A stretch of DNA of 64,000 nt from Gibbula magus (taxonomy: Eukaryota > Mollusca > Gastropoda > Trochida > Trochidae): assembly GCA_936450465.1 (NCBI GenBank), contig OW388291.1, positions 35,440,656 through 35,504,655 of the forward strand, read 5' to 3'. Below, piece by piece: positions 23,718 through 35,700 of the stretch; position 1 is the stretch's first letter, and each line of letters begins with the position of its first letter. A program made the translations under genes and the position numbers. The notes beneath the pieces are model-generated. The model was not told the DNA's origin. It saw only the letters and a program-made list of their open reading frames with translations, and did not search any database.

Positions 23718-24380
23718 ATGAGTCTGGCGGACGTCCGTCTGATCCCCTTCTACCTGAGTGTCGGCGCCTACTTCATCCTGTATGCGCCCTACACGTCCTA
23801 CCCAACCGAGAGCGTGGACGCCGCCATCGTGAAGGCGATCCCGATCTGGTCCCTGGCGCTGTTCGTCCACAAGACGAGTGACTCCCAGCAGACCGACTAC
23901 TCCCACATGTTCGTCTACGCTCTGTGCGTCTCCAGTCTCGGGGATATGAGTCTCATATGGCGAGAGTCCTTCTTCATTCCGGGGATGATCTTCTTCGCCA
24001 TTGCGCACGTTTGTTACCTTCTTGGTCTTCTGAAATCTTTCAACTTCAAAAAGACAAGGTTTACAGTTTTGTTTGTGTTGATAAGTATGTGTCTGTACTT
24101 GTATCTAGCTGAAGGAATCGCGTCCCACGTGATGAAAGTGTTGGTCTTTATATACGTTATTCTGATATTCGCCGTCAGCTGGGTTTCCTTCGAACGTTAC
24201 TTTTACGACAGCACAAACTGGGCGTATTTTGCTGCTTCCGGTTCTGCGCTGTTCATGTTTTCCGACTTCCTGATCGGAGTGACAAAATGGCGGATGAGTA
24301 TCCCTCTGTCGGAAGTGATGATAATGGCGTCATACTATGCTGCTCAGCTATGCTTGGCCCTCTCCACAGTCAAACAATGA
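23718..24380 (+). CDS. TMEM86/YhhN-family lysoplasmalogenase-like membrane protein (copy 2)
   Basis: This is a 220-residue polytopic membrane protein of the same family as 1755-2495; family members degrade lysoplasmalogens in internal membranes. Hallmarks are SSLGDMSLIW with Asp76, FSDFLIG with Asp183, and SYYAAQLC near the end; about eight hydrophobic segments are seen. The chosen ATG is 14 nt downstream of a strong acceptor ending at 23704. It gives MSLADVRLIPFYL, a normal N-terminus for the family, so the upstream exon is probably 5' UTR. The two copies share LIPFYL and the hallmark motifs but are clearly diverged, so the duplication is old. The 3' half is markedly AT-richer than the 5' half. 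Substrate specificity cannot be read from the sequence. Confidence 0.88.
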   Translation: MSLADVRLIPFYLSVGAYFILYAPYTSYPTESVDAAIVKAIPIWSLALFVHKTSDSQQTDYSHMFVYALCVSSLGDMSLIWRESFFIPGMIFFAIAHVCYLLGLLKSFNFKKTRFTVLFVLISMCLYLYLAEGIASHVMKVLVFIYVILIFAVSWVSFERYFYDSTNWAYFAASGSALFMFSDFLIGVTKWRMSIPLSEVMIMASYYAAQLCLALSTVKQ

Positions 24381-27300
24381 GAGACCAACACTTATACCAG
24401 GTAGTAGCAGGGGTAACGTTAAGGTTTCTTCAGATCCACACTAACATGTCTAACTTAGATCAGCATTGAGCTTCAGTTTCTAATGAAAGAGTTTTCTTGC
24501 AACTATCCTTCCATGCTCTCCCAATAGAAGTTCCTGTCTTCATATTTTCTATCGTAACCCCGGTTACATATAGGCGATATTTCACTATCTTCGCATAATC
24601 CCCTGGCGGTGAAAGTTTGCAACACTGGTAACGTCCTTATTCTGTCCAATCAAAGATCGTGTTACATCTGGTACGTAAGTCTGCCTTGTAAGGAGTATAT
24701 GCGCATCGGACTCAAGTCATTTCCACAGATACGGAACTATCAGTTTGAAACAAGGTCTGATACAACCAATCAGAATTATCTATTGCTGACGAGAAAGTGC
24801 TCGATATATAACAGAGGTTACGATACAAATATGAAGGGAGTAACCTCTTGGGGAAGCGAATGCTCTCTTCCACAAACTGCAGTGTTATGGATCCGACTGC
24901 CTGACTGCCTGTCTAGTTAAGTTGCGCTGAACAACATTCATAGACTTGACTGCGCAACAGTGCCCAACCTGAACTGTTAAAGGGGCTCTATACCGAGCAG
25001 TACAACGGGTCAGGATCATCATCTAACGACGCCTGGGGTATAGTCGGCGAAAACCTAATCAAATGCGATCTAGATAATGTGTACACAACTTTAGTTTCTC
25101 CAAGAAGTGCTTTACGTTTTAGATGTCAATGCATTTAAAATAAGGTATAGGCTACTTGCATATTATGTCTCCATATAGACCATATTTAATGTGGCCTTAG
25201 TCAACGCATGTGTAATAATTTCTCACTTGTTATCAACCTCTGACCGTTCATTCGAAGTCAGCCTAGGTTGACAACCTCTCCAGTGCCATTATGTGACTTT
25301 GCCGATCTGTCCACTTCCATCGACACACTAACACCTTTGACTCGGTTCTGCTCCACTTATACATGTATTGGCTACCAAAAGAGGGGAGATAACCCAGTAA
25401 TGTTAACCCTGGTACTCTCGGAGAGGAAAACACCAAAGCTTTAATATCAAGTCTTTCAATACTGCCTTATGTCACCATGTACGTGTGCGTGTGTGTGAGA
25501 GATGTGTCACAACACTCTAAGCTGTATTATTTATTCCACAGTCAATAAATGCTTAATGCACGTATCTTTGTTTTCACTGATAGCATTATCAGTCAGACAC
25601 ACGAACTCGACAATATCCGTTGTAAGAAAACATTTATATTTTGTATATTTAAAACAAAACCAAACTATGTAGTAAATAATGAGTTTATTGCCATCACGCG
25701 AGGCAATCGAGTAATTATTTGCCTTACACCGCTTTGGAAGTTATTTTTTTGGTTTAAGTTGCAGGTTATATGCCATAACCACAATCAGCGGAGGTACTAG
25801 GTTGGTTATCTCATAACCAACATGGTCGGTTATGAAGTATCCAACCTACGGAAAGAAGTGACTTTTAATATCTGAATGTATATAGATAGGTAACGATTTA
25901 TGACTATTATGTGTAAAAATTCAGTTTGAAACCTTCCTTTCGAGTCAATTATGAGTGTATTGAAAATAATTCATCGATATATTTGGGCCATGTCATATAA
26001 ATCAGCAAAGTATCTATATTTAGACTTGAAAACTACTTTACTAATTTCTCAATTTACTCTGAGTTGAACAAATCTGCGAAAAATTAAGTGTATAATATTT
26101 CAATGCGATATGTTTTTAGTAGTTTACATAATGTCTATCAACATACTCGATCGCTATTTAAAGGTGAGATGATTTGGATTTAAACGCTACTTTCAGAAGT
26201 ATTTCACTTATATCACGGCTGCTGGTATTTGTACAGGGAGAAAGCCCTCAACGCCATAGTGGCTACCTGCAAACATCGGCTGGAACTATCTTCTTAAGAG
26301 AACAGAAGCTAGTTCAGTGCTGAAATATACATCTTAGTAATACCATTTCTTCACCAAATAGTAAATGCTCATTGAATCTACTAACTTACTAAGAGGACAC
26401 AAGAGGTTCCAATACTTCACGCTGAAAGTTACACCTCAAAACAATTTTCACAAATTAGTAAATGATCAATGAACGTACTAACTAACAAAGACAACACAAG
26501 ACAGTTGAATGTTTTCTCACTAACAGTTTATTCGTTTTAACTGACATAATACTATAATTATTCATTTGGCAAGACTCTTACAATAAAGTGATATTATTAA
26601 AAACTCTTCACTTATTTTACTGAAATAATTTAACTGACATGACATGACAAGGGGCGAATCTGGGGTGAACAGGTGGGTGAACTCATTGAAAAGCAGGTGG
26701 GTGAACTCACTGAAAAGAGGGGGGTGTGTCACCTTTTGGGTACATCAAATTTACGAGCAAAACATTTTTTTAAAAGAGGGGGTATTGGTCGAACCTCCTG
26801 AACTACACCTCAATCCCCCCCTCCCACCCCCTCCCCTCAACTCTGGATCCGCCACTGGTTACGTTGCAGTTTAAACCTATATCAGTGTTATATCCAATAC
26901 TGTTTTCCTGACAGAGTCATGATTGATTGTCTAGCATGTATTTACTCTTAAATTAACATACCTTTATAAATTACAAATAAAATGCAGTATTCTTTAAGTA
27001 AGACTGAGGTTCATGTGAATGTAAAGAATCTTTGGCAAACTGGTTGCAGTGTGATTGGCATACAATGATATATACAACTGTCCATAGTATACTATAAGGG
27101 ATTTTGGAGATATTTATGAAATTATATACATGTATACTGTCCCTGTAATTGCTCTCTAGGTACGTTGGTCGTTGTATGATGTAAAGGGTAAATAGATTGA
27201 CAGCACCAAACACCCTATAGAATATGTACATGGTTGGTGCCTTTTCAGGAAGCCATCTGAGCTCTGGGTGTCATACTAACCAATATTAGCCAGTTATTAC

Positions 27301-27391
27301 CACTACGGATAATTGGTTGGTGTAATAAGATGTTTCAAGTAAATAAATGACATAAACTATCATTATAAATGAGAATTTGAAAAAATTAAAA
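24381..27391. other. Intergenic stretch between TMEM86 copy 2 and mARC-B
   Basis: Two 3' gene ends face each other here. About 24610-24870 resembles a dispersed repeat also seen at 50075-50350 and 53690-53960 (shared CAACCAATCAG and GAAGGG.GTAAC landmarks). About 26640-26860 has G/C homopolymer-rich sequence ending CTGGATCCGCCACTGG, a common hAT-type end, but only one end is clear. A MITE fragment lies at 27293-27390. Nothing else is supported. Confidence 0.4.
27293..27390 (-). mobile_element. Internal fragment of the TTAA MITE
   Basis: It matches the interior of the full MITEs (GATAATTG, TGTAATAAGATG, AAACTATCATTATAAATG in order) on the reverse strand. Both terminal repeats are missing; it abuts the 22-bp minisatellite. 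Confidence 0.55.
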
Positions 27392-27594
27392 TTACTTCCT
27401 TAAACCGTACACCGTTACTCTCAAAGCGTACACTGTTACTTCATTAAACCGTACATCGTTACTCTCAAAGCGTACACTGTTACTTCCTTAAACCGTGCCT
27501 CGTTACTTCTTCAAAGAATACACCGTTATAATTGCTCAAAGCGTACACTGTTACTTGCACAAAGCGTATACCATTACTTCCTCAAAGCGTACAC
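27392..27594 (-). repeat. 22-bp minisatellite derived from the end of the mARC-B reading frame
   Basis: On the minus strand about nine units of 20-25 bp follow the pattern GTGTACGCTTTGAGGAAGTA plus A. The first unit is the last seven codons of mARC-B (VYALRK and stop, 27574-27594); the remaining eight run on as 3' UTR. Unit variants include loss of GGA and C-to-G at position 8. The exon end appears to be the source of the array. Confidence 0.8.
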
Positions 27595-27685
27595 CGGATC
27601 TCCAACCCTGATGTCTCCTTCCCTGTCTATGGCTCCGTTTACCCCGAAAATAGGTGACACTCCGTAAGTCGGGAAACAGCGAAAA
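27574..27685 (-). CDS. mARC-B coding exon 7 (last)
   Basis: The acceptor TTGTTTTAG is followed by 112 nt encoding FRCFPTYG...FGVNGA...RVGDPVYALRK and TAA. The length equals exon 6 of paralogue A. The stop region seeds the adjacent minisatellite. Confidence 0.85.
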
Positions 27686-30600
27686 CTAAAACAAGAAAAT
27701 TACCCATTTTATTTTTACTTATTATGCATATACATTATAAATTAAATATAAACAATCATTATTTAATCATTTGAGGGGGATCGAGATAGCATGTGCCGTA
27801 TTGAAGGTACTAGCCAGTTAAACACGTGGTACATTACAAATCCTATACCTGCTATGGTTAAACTCAGACAAAATTATTTTTACAAAGATTCCAAAAAATG
27901 AATTAATCAAGACAAGTATGTACATCCTGAGAATGAAATTAGTCAAAGTGAAAAAGAGTTCCGTCATTTCATTAAACCACAGCTTAGGAATCGATTTGCT
28001 AAATATTTTAACTTTTAACTTGAAAGGTCAGGGTATATTTGGTTTAAACGAATATGGAAGGACACTACTTGCCTGTGTGTTACATTATGCATTCAATCCA
28101 TGATTGAAACTCAACCTGTGAGATAGCAGTACTCAAATCGTGTACAAAGCGGGGTAAGGGTGTTGCGTTCGAGATCTTATACAGAATGCTTAGGATGTGT
28201 TCTAAACGTAGCATTAAACAAACACGAGAATGATGTTTAGTCAAAAATATGTTTTAAAATACAAATCAAATTTACCAACATGTTCATATTGTCTCATTAA
28301 AGTGCAACATGTTACTGCATAACACACTGAACGCGGTGCATTTTCACTGTTATATACGTTCCAGTTCGTCAAGTCCAGTTGTCATAATGCTACAGCGAAA
28401 GTATGTTATATCGTAATTCCTCTTGTAAAATACGACGTTTCCGGATAAATTTTCTACACATTGTGAAGTAACACGGCGTTTCGGAATATACGCTCGCTCC
28501 TTCATCATTCCACCTGATGAAGGAGTGAGCATATACCCCGAAACATCGTGTAACTACACAACATAATAAACAGAGTAAAAAGTTAAGCACCCCCTTCTTT
28601 TTTTTGATAGGGGTATGTTTCAGAGACCCATTATAGCAAAACTAAAGATCCCACAGGGGAAAAACGAATTTCAGGAGCAAGTGTAATTAATTGTTTTATT
28701 CGTTGACATTTTTGTGTAATCTTCAGAGATTTCAAATGACCAAAAACAGGAAACAAAACTTGACTGGAAAATGGTGAAAAACACAGACTCGTAAATGTAT
28801 TTTCATTTCAAGTTTGACGGCTGAACATGATGAAGAAATCATACTGAATAACCCGTGCCATTGTCTTAGGAACGATTTAGTGTCAATATCGTGTGCTGCC
28901 ACCGCGTGCCTGAAGTACTGCTGTCAGTCTTCTGGGCAAACCCCTGACAAGGTTCGTTAATTCTTCCATGGGGATTTGCTGCCACTCATCGTGAAGTGCG
29001 GCCTTCAGTTGTCTTAGATTGTGTGGAGCAGGGTTCCTTCTCTGTAGACGTCGACCAATCATGTCCCAGACATGCTCGATGGGATTCAAATCTGGAGACA
29101 GTGCTGGCCAGGGGATACGAGAAACAGCATTGTTCTCCAGATGTTGAGTCACAGCTCGTGAACGGTGAGGCCGAGCATTATCATCCATGAACAGGGGTCG
29201 AGTTGCGAGTCTGTGATCATCAAAATGGTCAATCACAACTGGATCAAACACTTCTGCAATGTAGCGGGCGCCGGTAAGTGTGCCTTGTAGTGTCACCAAA
29301 TCCAACTTGCAATCAATAGAAAAGCAACCCCACACCATAACGGATCCTCCACCATATGGAACCTTTGGAAGAATGTTCCTTGGTGTGTATCGACTGTTCT
29401 TGACTCTCCGAACTTTGATTCGCCCGTCAACGGTATGGAGGAGGAAGCGACTTTCGTCTGACCAGTGGATACGTCTCCATGACCTCAGGTTCCAACGCTG
29501 TCGGTCACCACACCACATCCTACGATCCCGTTTATGACGATTAGTAAGGTTTGGACGTCTGATGACACGTCGAGACCTTAAACCTGCTGCTTTGAGGCGG
29601 TTCCCCACCGTCTGATTGCTGATACGTCTATAGGGTAGCCAGGCTTGTTTCAAGACGGTACTTGACGCAAACGGTTGACGTCGTTGATGACGCAATAGGT
29701 TCATGTTCTCTTGCAATGTGGTAGCTCGGGGCCTTCCGGAACGTGGTCGATCGAGAACATGGTTAGTTTGGGCATGTTTCCTCACTAAACGACTGATGAC
29801 CGAATAGTGGTAACCAGTTCTTCTCCCAATTTCCTTGTACGAGAAACCTGCTAAATGATGTCCAATAATTTGCCATCTCGTAGCCTCGGACAATCTCCTT
29901 CGTGGCATTGTTCATGAATTTTGTGTTTTGAACTGACATTGAAGCCGCAAAAGGCGTTTATTTAGCCATGGTAAGTCGAAGGGTGAAACTGCATTTTGCT
30001 GAAATCATGGGTTGCATGATATGCATGCCAATAGCTCCGTTCGTGAGAACCGTTCCATAACAGAAACCACACCAGTTCCCATCCAGAATACCATATTTGG
30101 CCTGTCTATCGAATTGAATAATATGATCATAAAATCCAAAATGGTATACAACTTTTAATTTGGGGGTGCTTAACTTTTTTTACTGTGTATAGTTGGTATC
30201 CAGGAATTCTTATTTTCTTATGTTTTCCACTTGTAAATGCCCTTAAAAGATTTTGAACCTTTCCCCCGAAACTTTAAATTCAGAGACTTAATATTATTCC
30301 AAAGTCTCCCTTTGATAACAAACATTTTAGTGTTATATCCTCATAGACTTTTCAGATAATAATTACTATTGTTCATCAAATATGCTTACTTCATCATCAG
30401 AGTGTACTTATACTTCGAAACCACGTGTTACCCCAAAAAACTTGGTTTTCCTATGAAATTTAACATAATACAAACTGATTTGTCGGATTTGTAATTTTAG
30501 GTTTCTTAATTGTCTTTCGTCCATACCAATATCCAAAGTAAATATTTTCAGCAAGTCTAGTTAGCTCCATATATTAAAGCGATCTCGAAAGCTCCTTTTT

Positions 30601-32698
30601 GTTTTAATTTAAAAATAATTTTGACAGACAGATACACTAACAGATTAATTGATAAACTGGCGTTAGTTTCAGTTAAGGAAGACAATACTCTTCAGTCAGC
30701 GCTCTCAGTCTCCCCACGTAGGACTAAGGTTACTAGAGTCATAAACATCAGACATAAGCGCTGGTACTAGTAGTTGAACAGATTTGAGTAACCTTCGAGG
30801 GGTGTTAATTCTGTATAAACGAATGGATAAAGATGGAGTCATTGACTATGTAGTTCATCAGGAATTACGTTATTCATTATATCTAAGGAAAATATTAACA
30901 TATGAAAAAATAGATCATTGCCCGATCACCAAATTTAATATTTTTAATCCAAATTGTTGACACATAAATCACATTCCTTCTGAATACCATAGGCCTTTGC
31001 ATTCGTGCAGGAAGAAGCAACAAGTACATCAAGGTGTGACCCCTCTTGTTTTAAGTTCACTGGACCAACCAATCTCACACACAGACTGTTAGTCTAACAC
31101 TTGGGAGCATCTGTTTACGGAACATTCATTATAGGCTTCTTTCAATAGTCAATAAAATAGTAAAATAAATACTGAGTAAAAATCCGCATGTAAGAGTAAC
31201 AGACTGTAACAGAACTTTCAAGAAGCCACTTTACATTGTATCACTGCCACGTCCTTATTTTTGGGAGCCGGGTAAAGATTTTTGGTGAGGACTAAATGAA
31301 CAACACCTACATGTTACGTGCAAAGTACCTCCCCTGATGAGCTAAAAAGACGCCTGGGCTTATTTCAGAGTACGTACAGTTGTTTAGCTTGCCATGATAG
31401 CTGTGAGTATGTTTATTCATAACGGGTTATTTATACTGTTGTAACCTCACCTCTTGAGAGTGGACAGTGGTTCGCTATCTTTCCTCTTCTCCCCTTTATC
31501 TGGGTCAACAGTCGTCAGAGTACACCTGCAGCGTCACATGATCGTTAAAGGCACTGTAGCACTTTTTTTTACATTTTTTATGTGTTCAAATTTGCCATTT
31601 ATAATAAAAGTTTATGCAGTATAACTTTACTTAAAGATACATCCAATGTGTTTCATAAAATCATATTTCACTTTAAAGGGGCACGTTTTTTAGGTCAAAT
31701 AAGTCGATGAAATGTATTTGAAAAATAATTTCACCAATCGTAAAATACCCTTTTCTTTTTGTAAAATCAAGTTATAAATGAGTGTACATGGCTAAGAAAA
31801 GCCATTGGAATCATTTTTGTCATTCGAAATAATAAAATGTGTACACAATAAAATGGCCGCCATGCAATTTTTGCTTTATACGCAACACCGTTATTACTAC
31901 TACTGATAATTGCTTTGTGTAATAAGATGTAATACCCTCTAAAATAAATTTAAATGGCACAAACTATCCTTATTAATAAGAAATTTGAAAAAATAAATTT
32001 GGCAAAAAAACGTGCTACTGCCCCTTTAATACGTGCCAACAAACGATATCTGCTGGTTTCAGTTGAAATAATTTCATTCAACTTGCATAATTATCCCTAA
32101 TTGTCAAATATATCATATTTACTACTTTCCTATTCAAATCGAGCAACGTCATTATACATGTGCAGAAACCGAAACTACAAGTGACATGTACATGCACAGT
32201 AGTTATAAGATATATGATCAACTCAAAGTTGTCTTTTCGTCTGTTGTAAACAAGATTCCAAAACTACGTTTGACTAATTTACGCGCGCCACACGCGGTTC
32301 ATTGTCCGGTTTTCGATCAGAAAAATACACTTTTACCGTTATACCGCCGGTATACAGAACCGACTAGTATCAAAATGGCAATTTTCAATAAAGGCCAGTT
32401 CTTCTCAATTCATAACGTGACAAATGTGAGCCCAGACAACACAATGGATGTACCTTTAAGATGGAAAAACAGTACATTGTACGACCCGATAATCTGTAGT
32501 CGTAGAAAATGGTGTCACATATAAAAATAAAACTGCTAGCGGACATTTTAGTGTGAACACCTTTTAATAGGATATCGATCCGCGTTACTTAACTGAACCA
32601 TAGCCATTCGTTTTATTCACCTGATGAGACCCGTAATGGTCGAAAGCATGCTTGTGAATCTGATTAAATCATCGTAATTTCTTCGAACATTTTATTTG

Positions 32699-32769
<71 letters not shown>

Positions 32770-35700
32770 TATATATGTTGATTGTCAACACATTTCCCTG
32801 TGACTGGGAAGTCCACTACCTGGTGCACGGGTCCAACATCCTCATGTAGGCAGTCTCCCCTATCCGTATCTCCTGCCACGTGTCCTAGATAGAATGGAAC
32901 ATTATTGTCATATTAGAATTAAATAATTGTTTATGAAGCTGAGATTGTTTAATTATCAAATGTCACAACCGCACGATGACCCGCTTACCAAAGCCAGACA
33001 ACCCGTCTAATCGGGCAAGTAATCACTCATGCAATCAATTGCAACCATCCAAAATTCATCCAACCAATAATCAAGGTGGAGTCTACTAACGCCTACAGGG
33101 ACGATCGCCTACAGTCTTAAACAAACAAGTTTATGCACCAGTGGTTCTGATTTTTACATCCTTCAACCTTTCATCAAAGTGGAATGACCCGTTATTATAA
33201 TCAAGGCATGCATCCAGTCATTCACCAAATCAATTATTCAACCAAACACCCAATCAACATATAATCACAATCTTAACCGTCCCTTGCCTCATCAAAAGCC
33301 TGTTTAGTCTTGATGACGATGTTTGGTCTGAAGGACCTCATGGTGACGGAGTTCTTCAGCTTGTTGTTGAGACTCGCCAGGGATTCCTCTGTCAGTATCA
33401 TGTAGGCACAGAAGTCGCTGAAGGCACTCTGCAACATTGGAATCATTTATAAGTAAAACAAATATCTACTCAAGTGTGTCGTGTATAATAGTACAGAGTA
33501 GATCTAAGCTAGTATTATTCAAATATTTATTTATTTTATCGCGTATGTCAATTATATATCCCGGATTCAATTTGGTTCGCGGCAAAATCAGTTTCAGCTA
33601 GTTACACCATGAAAGCGATATATCCGTGGTATCTTTGGGAGTTTTCAAGATTCAGGATTTATCATTTCCAAGATAAGCTGTCCGGATATCTAATAATTAA
33701 TTAAAAACACAAGAAAACTGCGCCTCATTCTTCCTCTTACGAACACATTTCAGCTGAGCACATTTCATTTAGGGCTCGAACTAAAAATAGCTGATAGCAT
33801 ACATATTCCTTAGTTAGATTCTTAGTTCAAACGTGTATTTTAACTAAAATATGGTGTAAACTAAGCAGTATTTTGGAAATGAAACAGAAACAATCTGGTT
33901 TCGCATCTGGATCTGTGATTCCGATAAGAAGTACTATAGTTCCCGTGAGAATCCCGTTCCTACCTGGTCCCCAGGGAGTGCAGGGTTGCCCCACGGCTTC
34001 TCCTACCTGGTCCCTAGGGAGAGCAGGGTTGCCCCACGGCTTCTCCTACCTGGTCCCCAGGGAGTGCAGGGTTGCCCCACGGCTTCTCCTACCTGGTCCC
34101 TAGGGAGAGCAGGGTTGCCCCACGGCTTCTCCTACCTGGTCCCCAGGGAGAGCAGGGTTGCCCCACGGCTTCTCCTACCTGGTCCCCAGGGAGAGCAGGG
34201 TTGCCCCACGGCTTCTCCTACCTGGTCCCCAGGGAGAGCAGGGTTGCTCCACGGCTTCACCTGCCTGGTCCCCAGGGAGAGCAGGGTTTTCACCTGCCTG
34301 GTCCCCAGGGAGAGCAGGGTTGCCCAACGGCTTCTCCTACCTGGTCCCCAGGGAGAGCAGGGTTGCCCCACGGCTTCTCCTACCTGGTCCCCAGGGAGAG
34401 CAGGGTTGCCCAACGGCTTCTCCTACCTGGTCCCCAGGGAGAGCAGGGTTGCCCCACGGCTTCTCCTACCTGGTCCCCAGGGAGAGCAGGGTTGCCCCAC
34501 GGCTTCTCCTACCTGGTCCCCAGGGAGAGCAGGGTTGCCCCACGGCTTCTCCTACCTGGTCCCCAGGGAGAGCAGGGTTGCCCCACGGCTTCTCCTACCT
34601 GGTCCCCAGGAAGAGCAGGGTTGCCCAACGGCTTCTCCTACCTGGTCCCAAGGGAGAGCAGGGTTGCCCCACGGCTTCTCCTACCTGGTCCCCAGGGAGA
34701 GCAGGGTTGCCCCACGGCTTCACCTGCCTGGTCCCCAGGGAGAGCAGGGTTGCCCCACGGCTTCACCTACCTGGTCCCCAGGGAGAGCAGGGTTGCCCCA
34801 CGGCTTCACCTACCTGGTCCCCAGGGAGAGATGGGTTGCCCTACGGCTTCACCTACCTGGTCCCCAGGGAGAGCAGGGTTGCCCCACGGCTTCACCTACC
34901 TGGTCCCCAGGGAGAGCAGGGTTGCCCAATGGCTTCTCCTACCTGGTCCCCAAGGATAGCAGGGTTGCCCCACGGCTTCACCTACCTGGTCCCCAGGGAG
35001 AGCAGGGTTGCCCCACGGTTTCACCTACCTGGTCCCCAGGGAGAGCAGGGTTGACCCACGGTTTCACCTACCTGGTCCCCAGGGAGAGCAGGGTTGCCCC
35101 ACGGCTTCTCCTCCTCACACGCCTCCCTCTTGTCCAGTCCCGGGGCGGAGAAGAGGAGACGGAGACCCTGGTCACCCAGACACTTGCTGACCCAGTCCGA
35201 GGCTGCCTGACCACAGTCCAGTCCCTCCGTCGTCCATTCCCAAACCCTGGACATAAGATGATATCAACATGCAGGATTCGTTCCTAACATACTTAAAATC
35301 AAAATGATTTTGTTTTAAATATAAGACAGCTCATATTTACGTTAGGTAATTCCATTGAATTGAAGCTGAATGTAATCATGAAATAAGACAGTGAAAAATG
35401 ACCCATATCAGAGAAAAGAACTAACTAACTTAATATGAAGATTTTACAAGCTTTTCCAGCGGAGCTGATTTCCTTAGAACCATAAATAATAATGTGCCAA
35501 AAGGTTGGAAAAGGTTGGGTGTTAAGTCACCCAAACGAGAAAACGTGCGCGTTATATGCTAATTTCTAATCTTACCGACACTTTCTCACTTGTTTTTTGT
35601 CCACTTTAGGGTTCACCGGAAGTTGAAGCGCAGCCATTCCTGGCGCCTCGAGCACCACGTGATTGTCTTGGTATCTGGTTTTGATGAGCGCCATCTTGGG

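Noticed and set aside
26640..26860. Complete hAT-type MITE ending CTGGATCCGCCACTGG
   Set aside because: Only the right end is convincing; the left counterpart (GGGGCGAATCTGG) is too weak and no target duplication was found.
28448..28570. CTGATGA...CCCCGAAAC as a second hammerhead ribozyme
   Set aside because: Core-like words occur, but stem II has only two or three pairs, stem III is missing and stem I has just three pairs. At best it is a decayed retroelement end.
32764..32820. mARC-B exon 5 as a pseudogene, broken by TAG right after CTR and by the (TA)n tract
   Set aside because: The stop is part of a splice donor (ACCAG|GTAGTG). A 75-nt exon at 31451-31525 continues the protein in phase with CTLTTVDP, restoring the motif.
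33986..35287. Long plus-strand ORFs (up to 433 codons) with LPGPQGEQG-like, collagen-resembling repeats
   Set aside because: They are the antisense reading of the 43-bp minisatellite at the mARC-B exon 3 border; three frames stay open because the unit happens to lack stops. There is no independent gene evidence.
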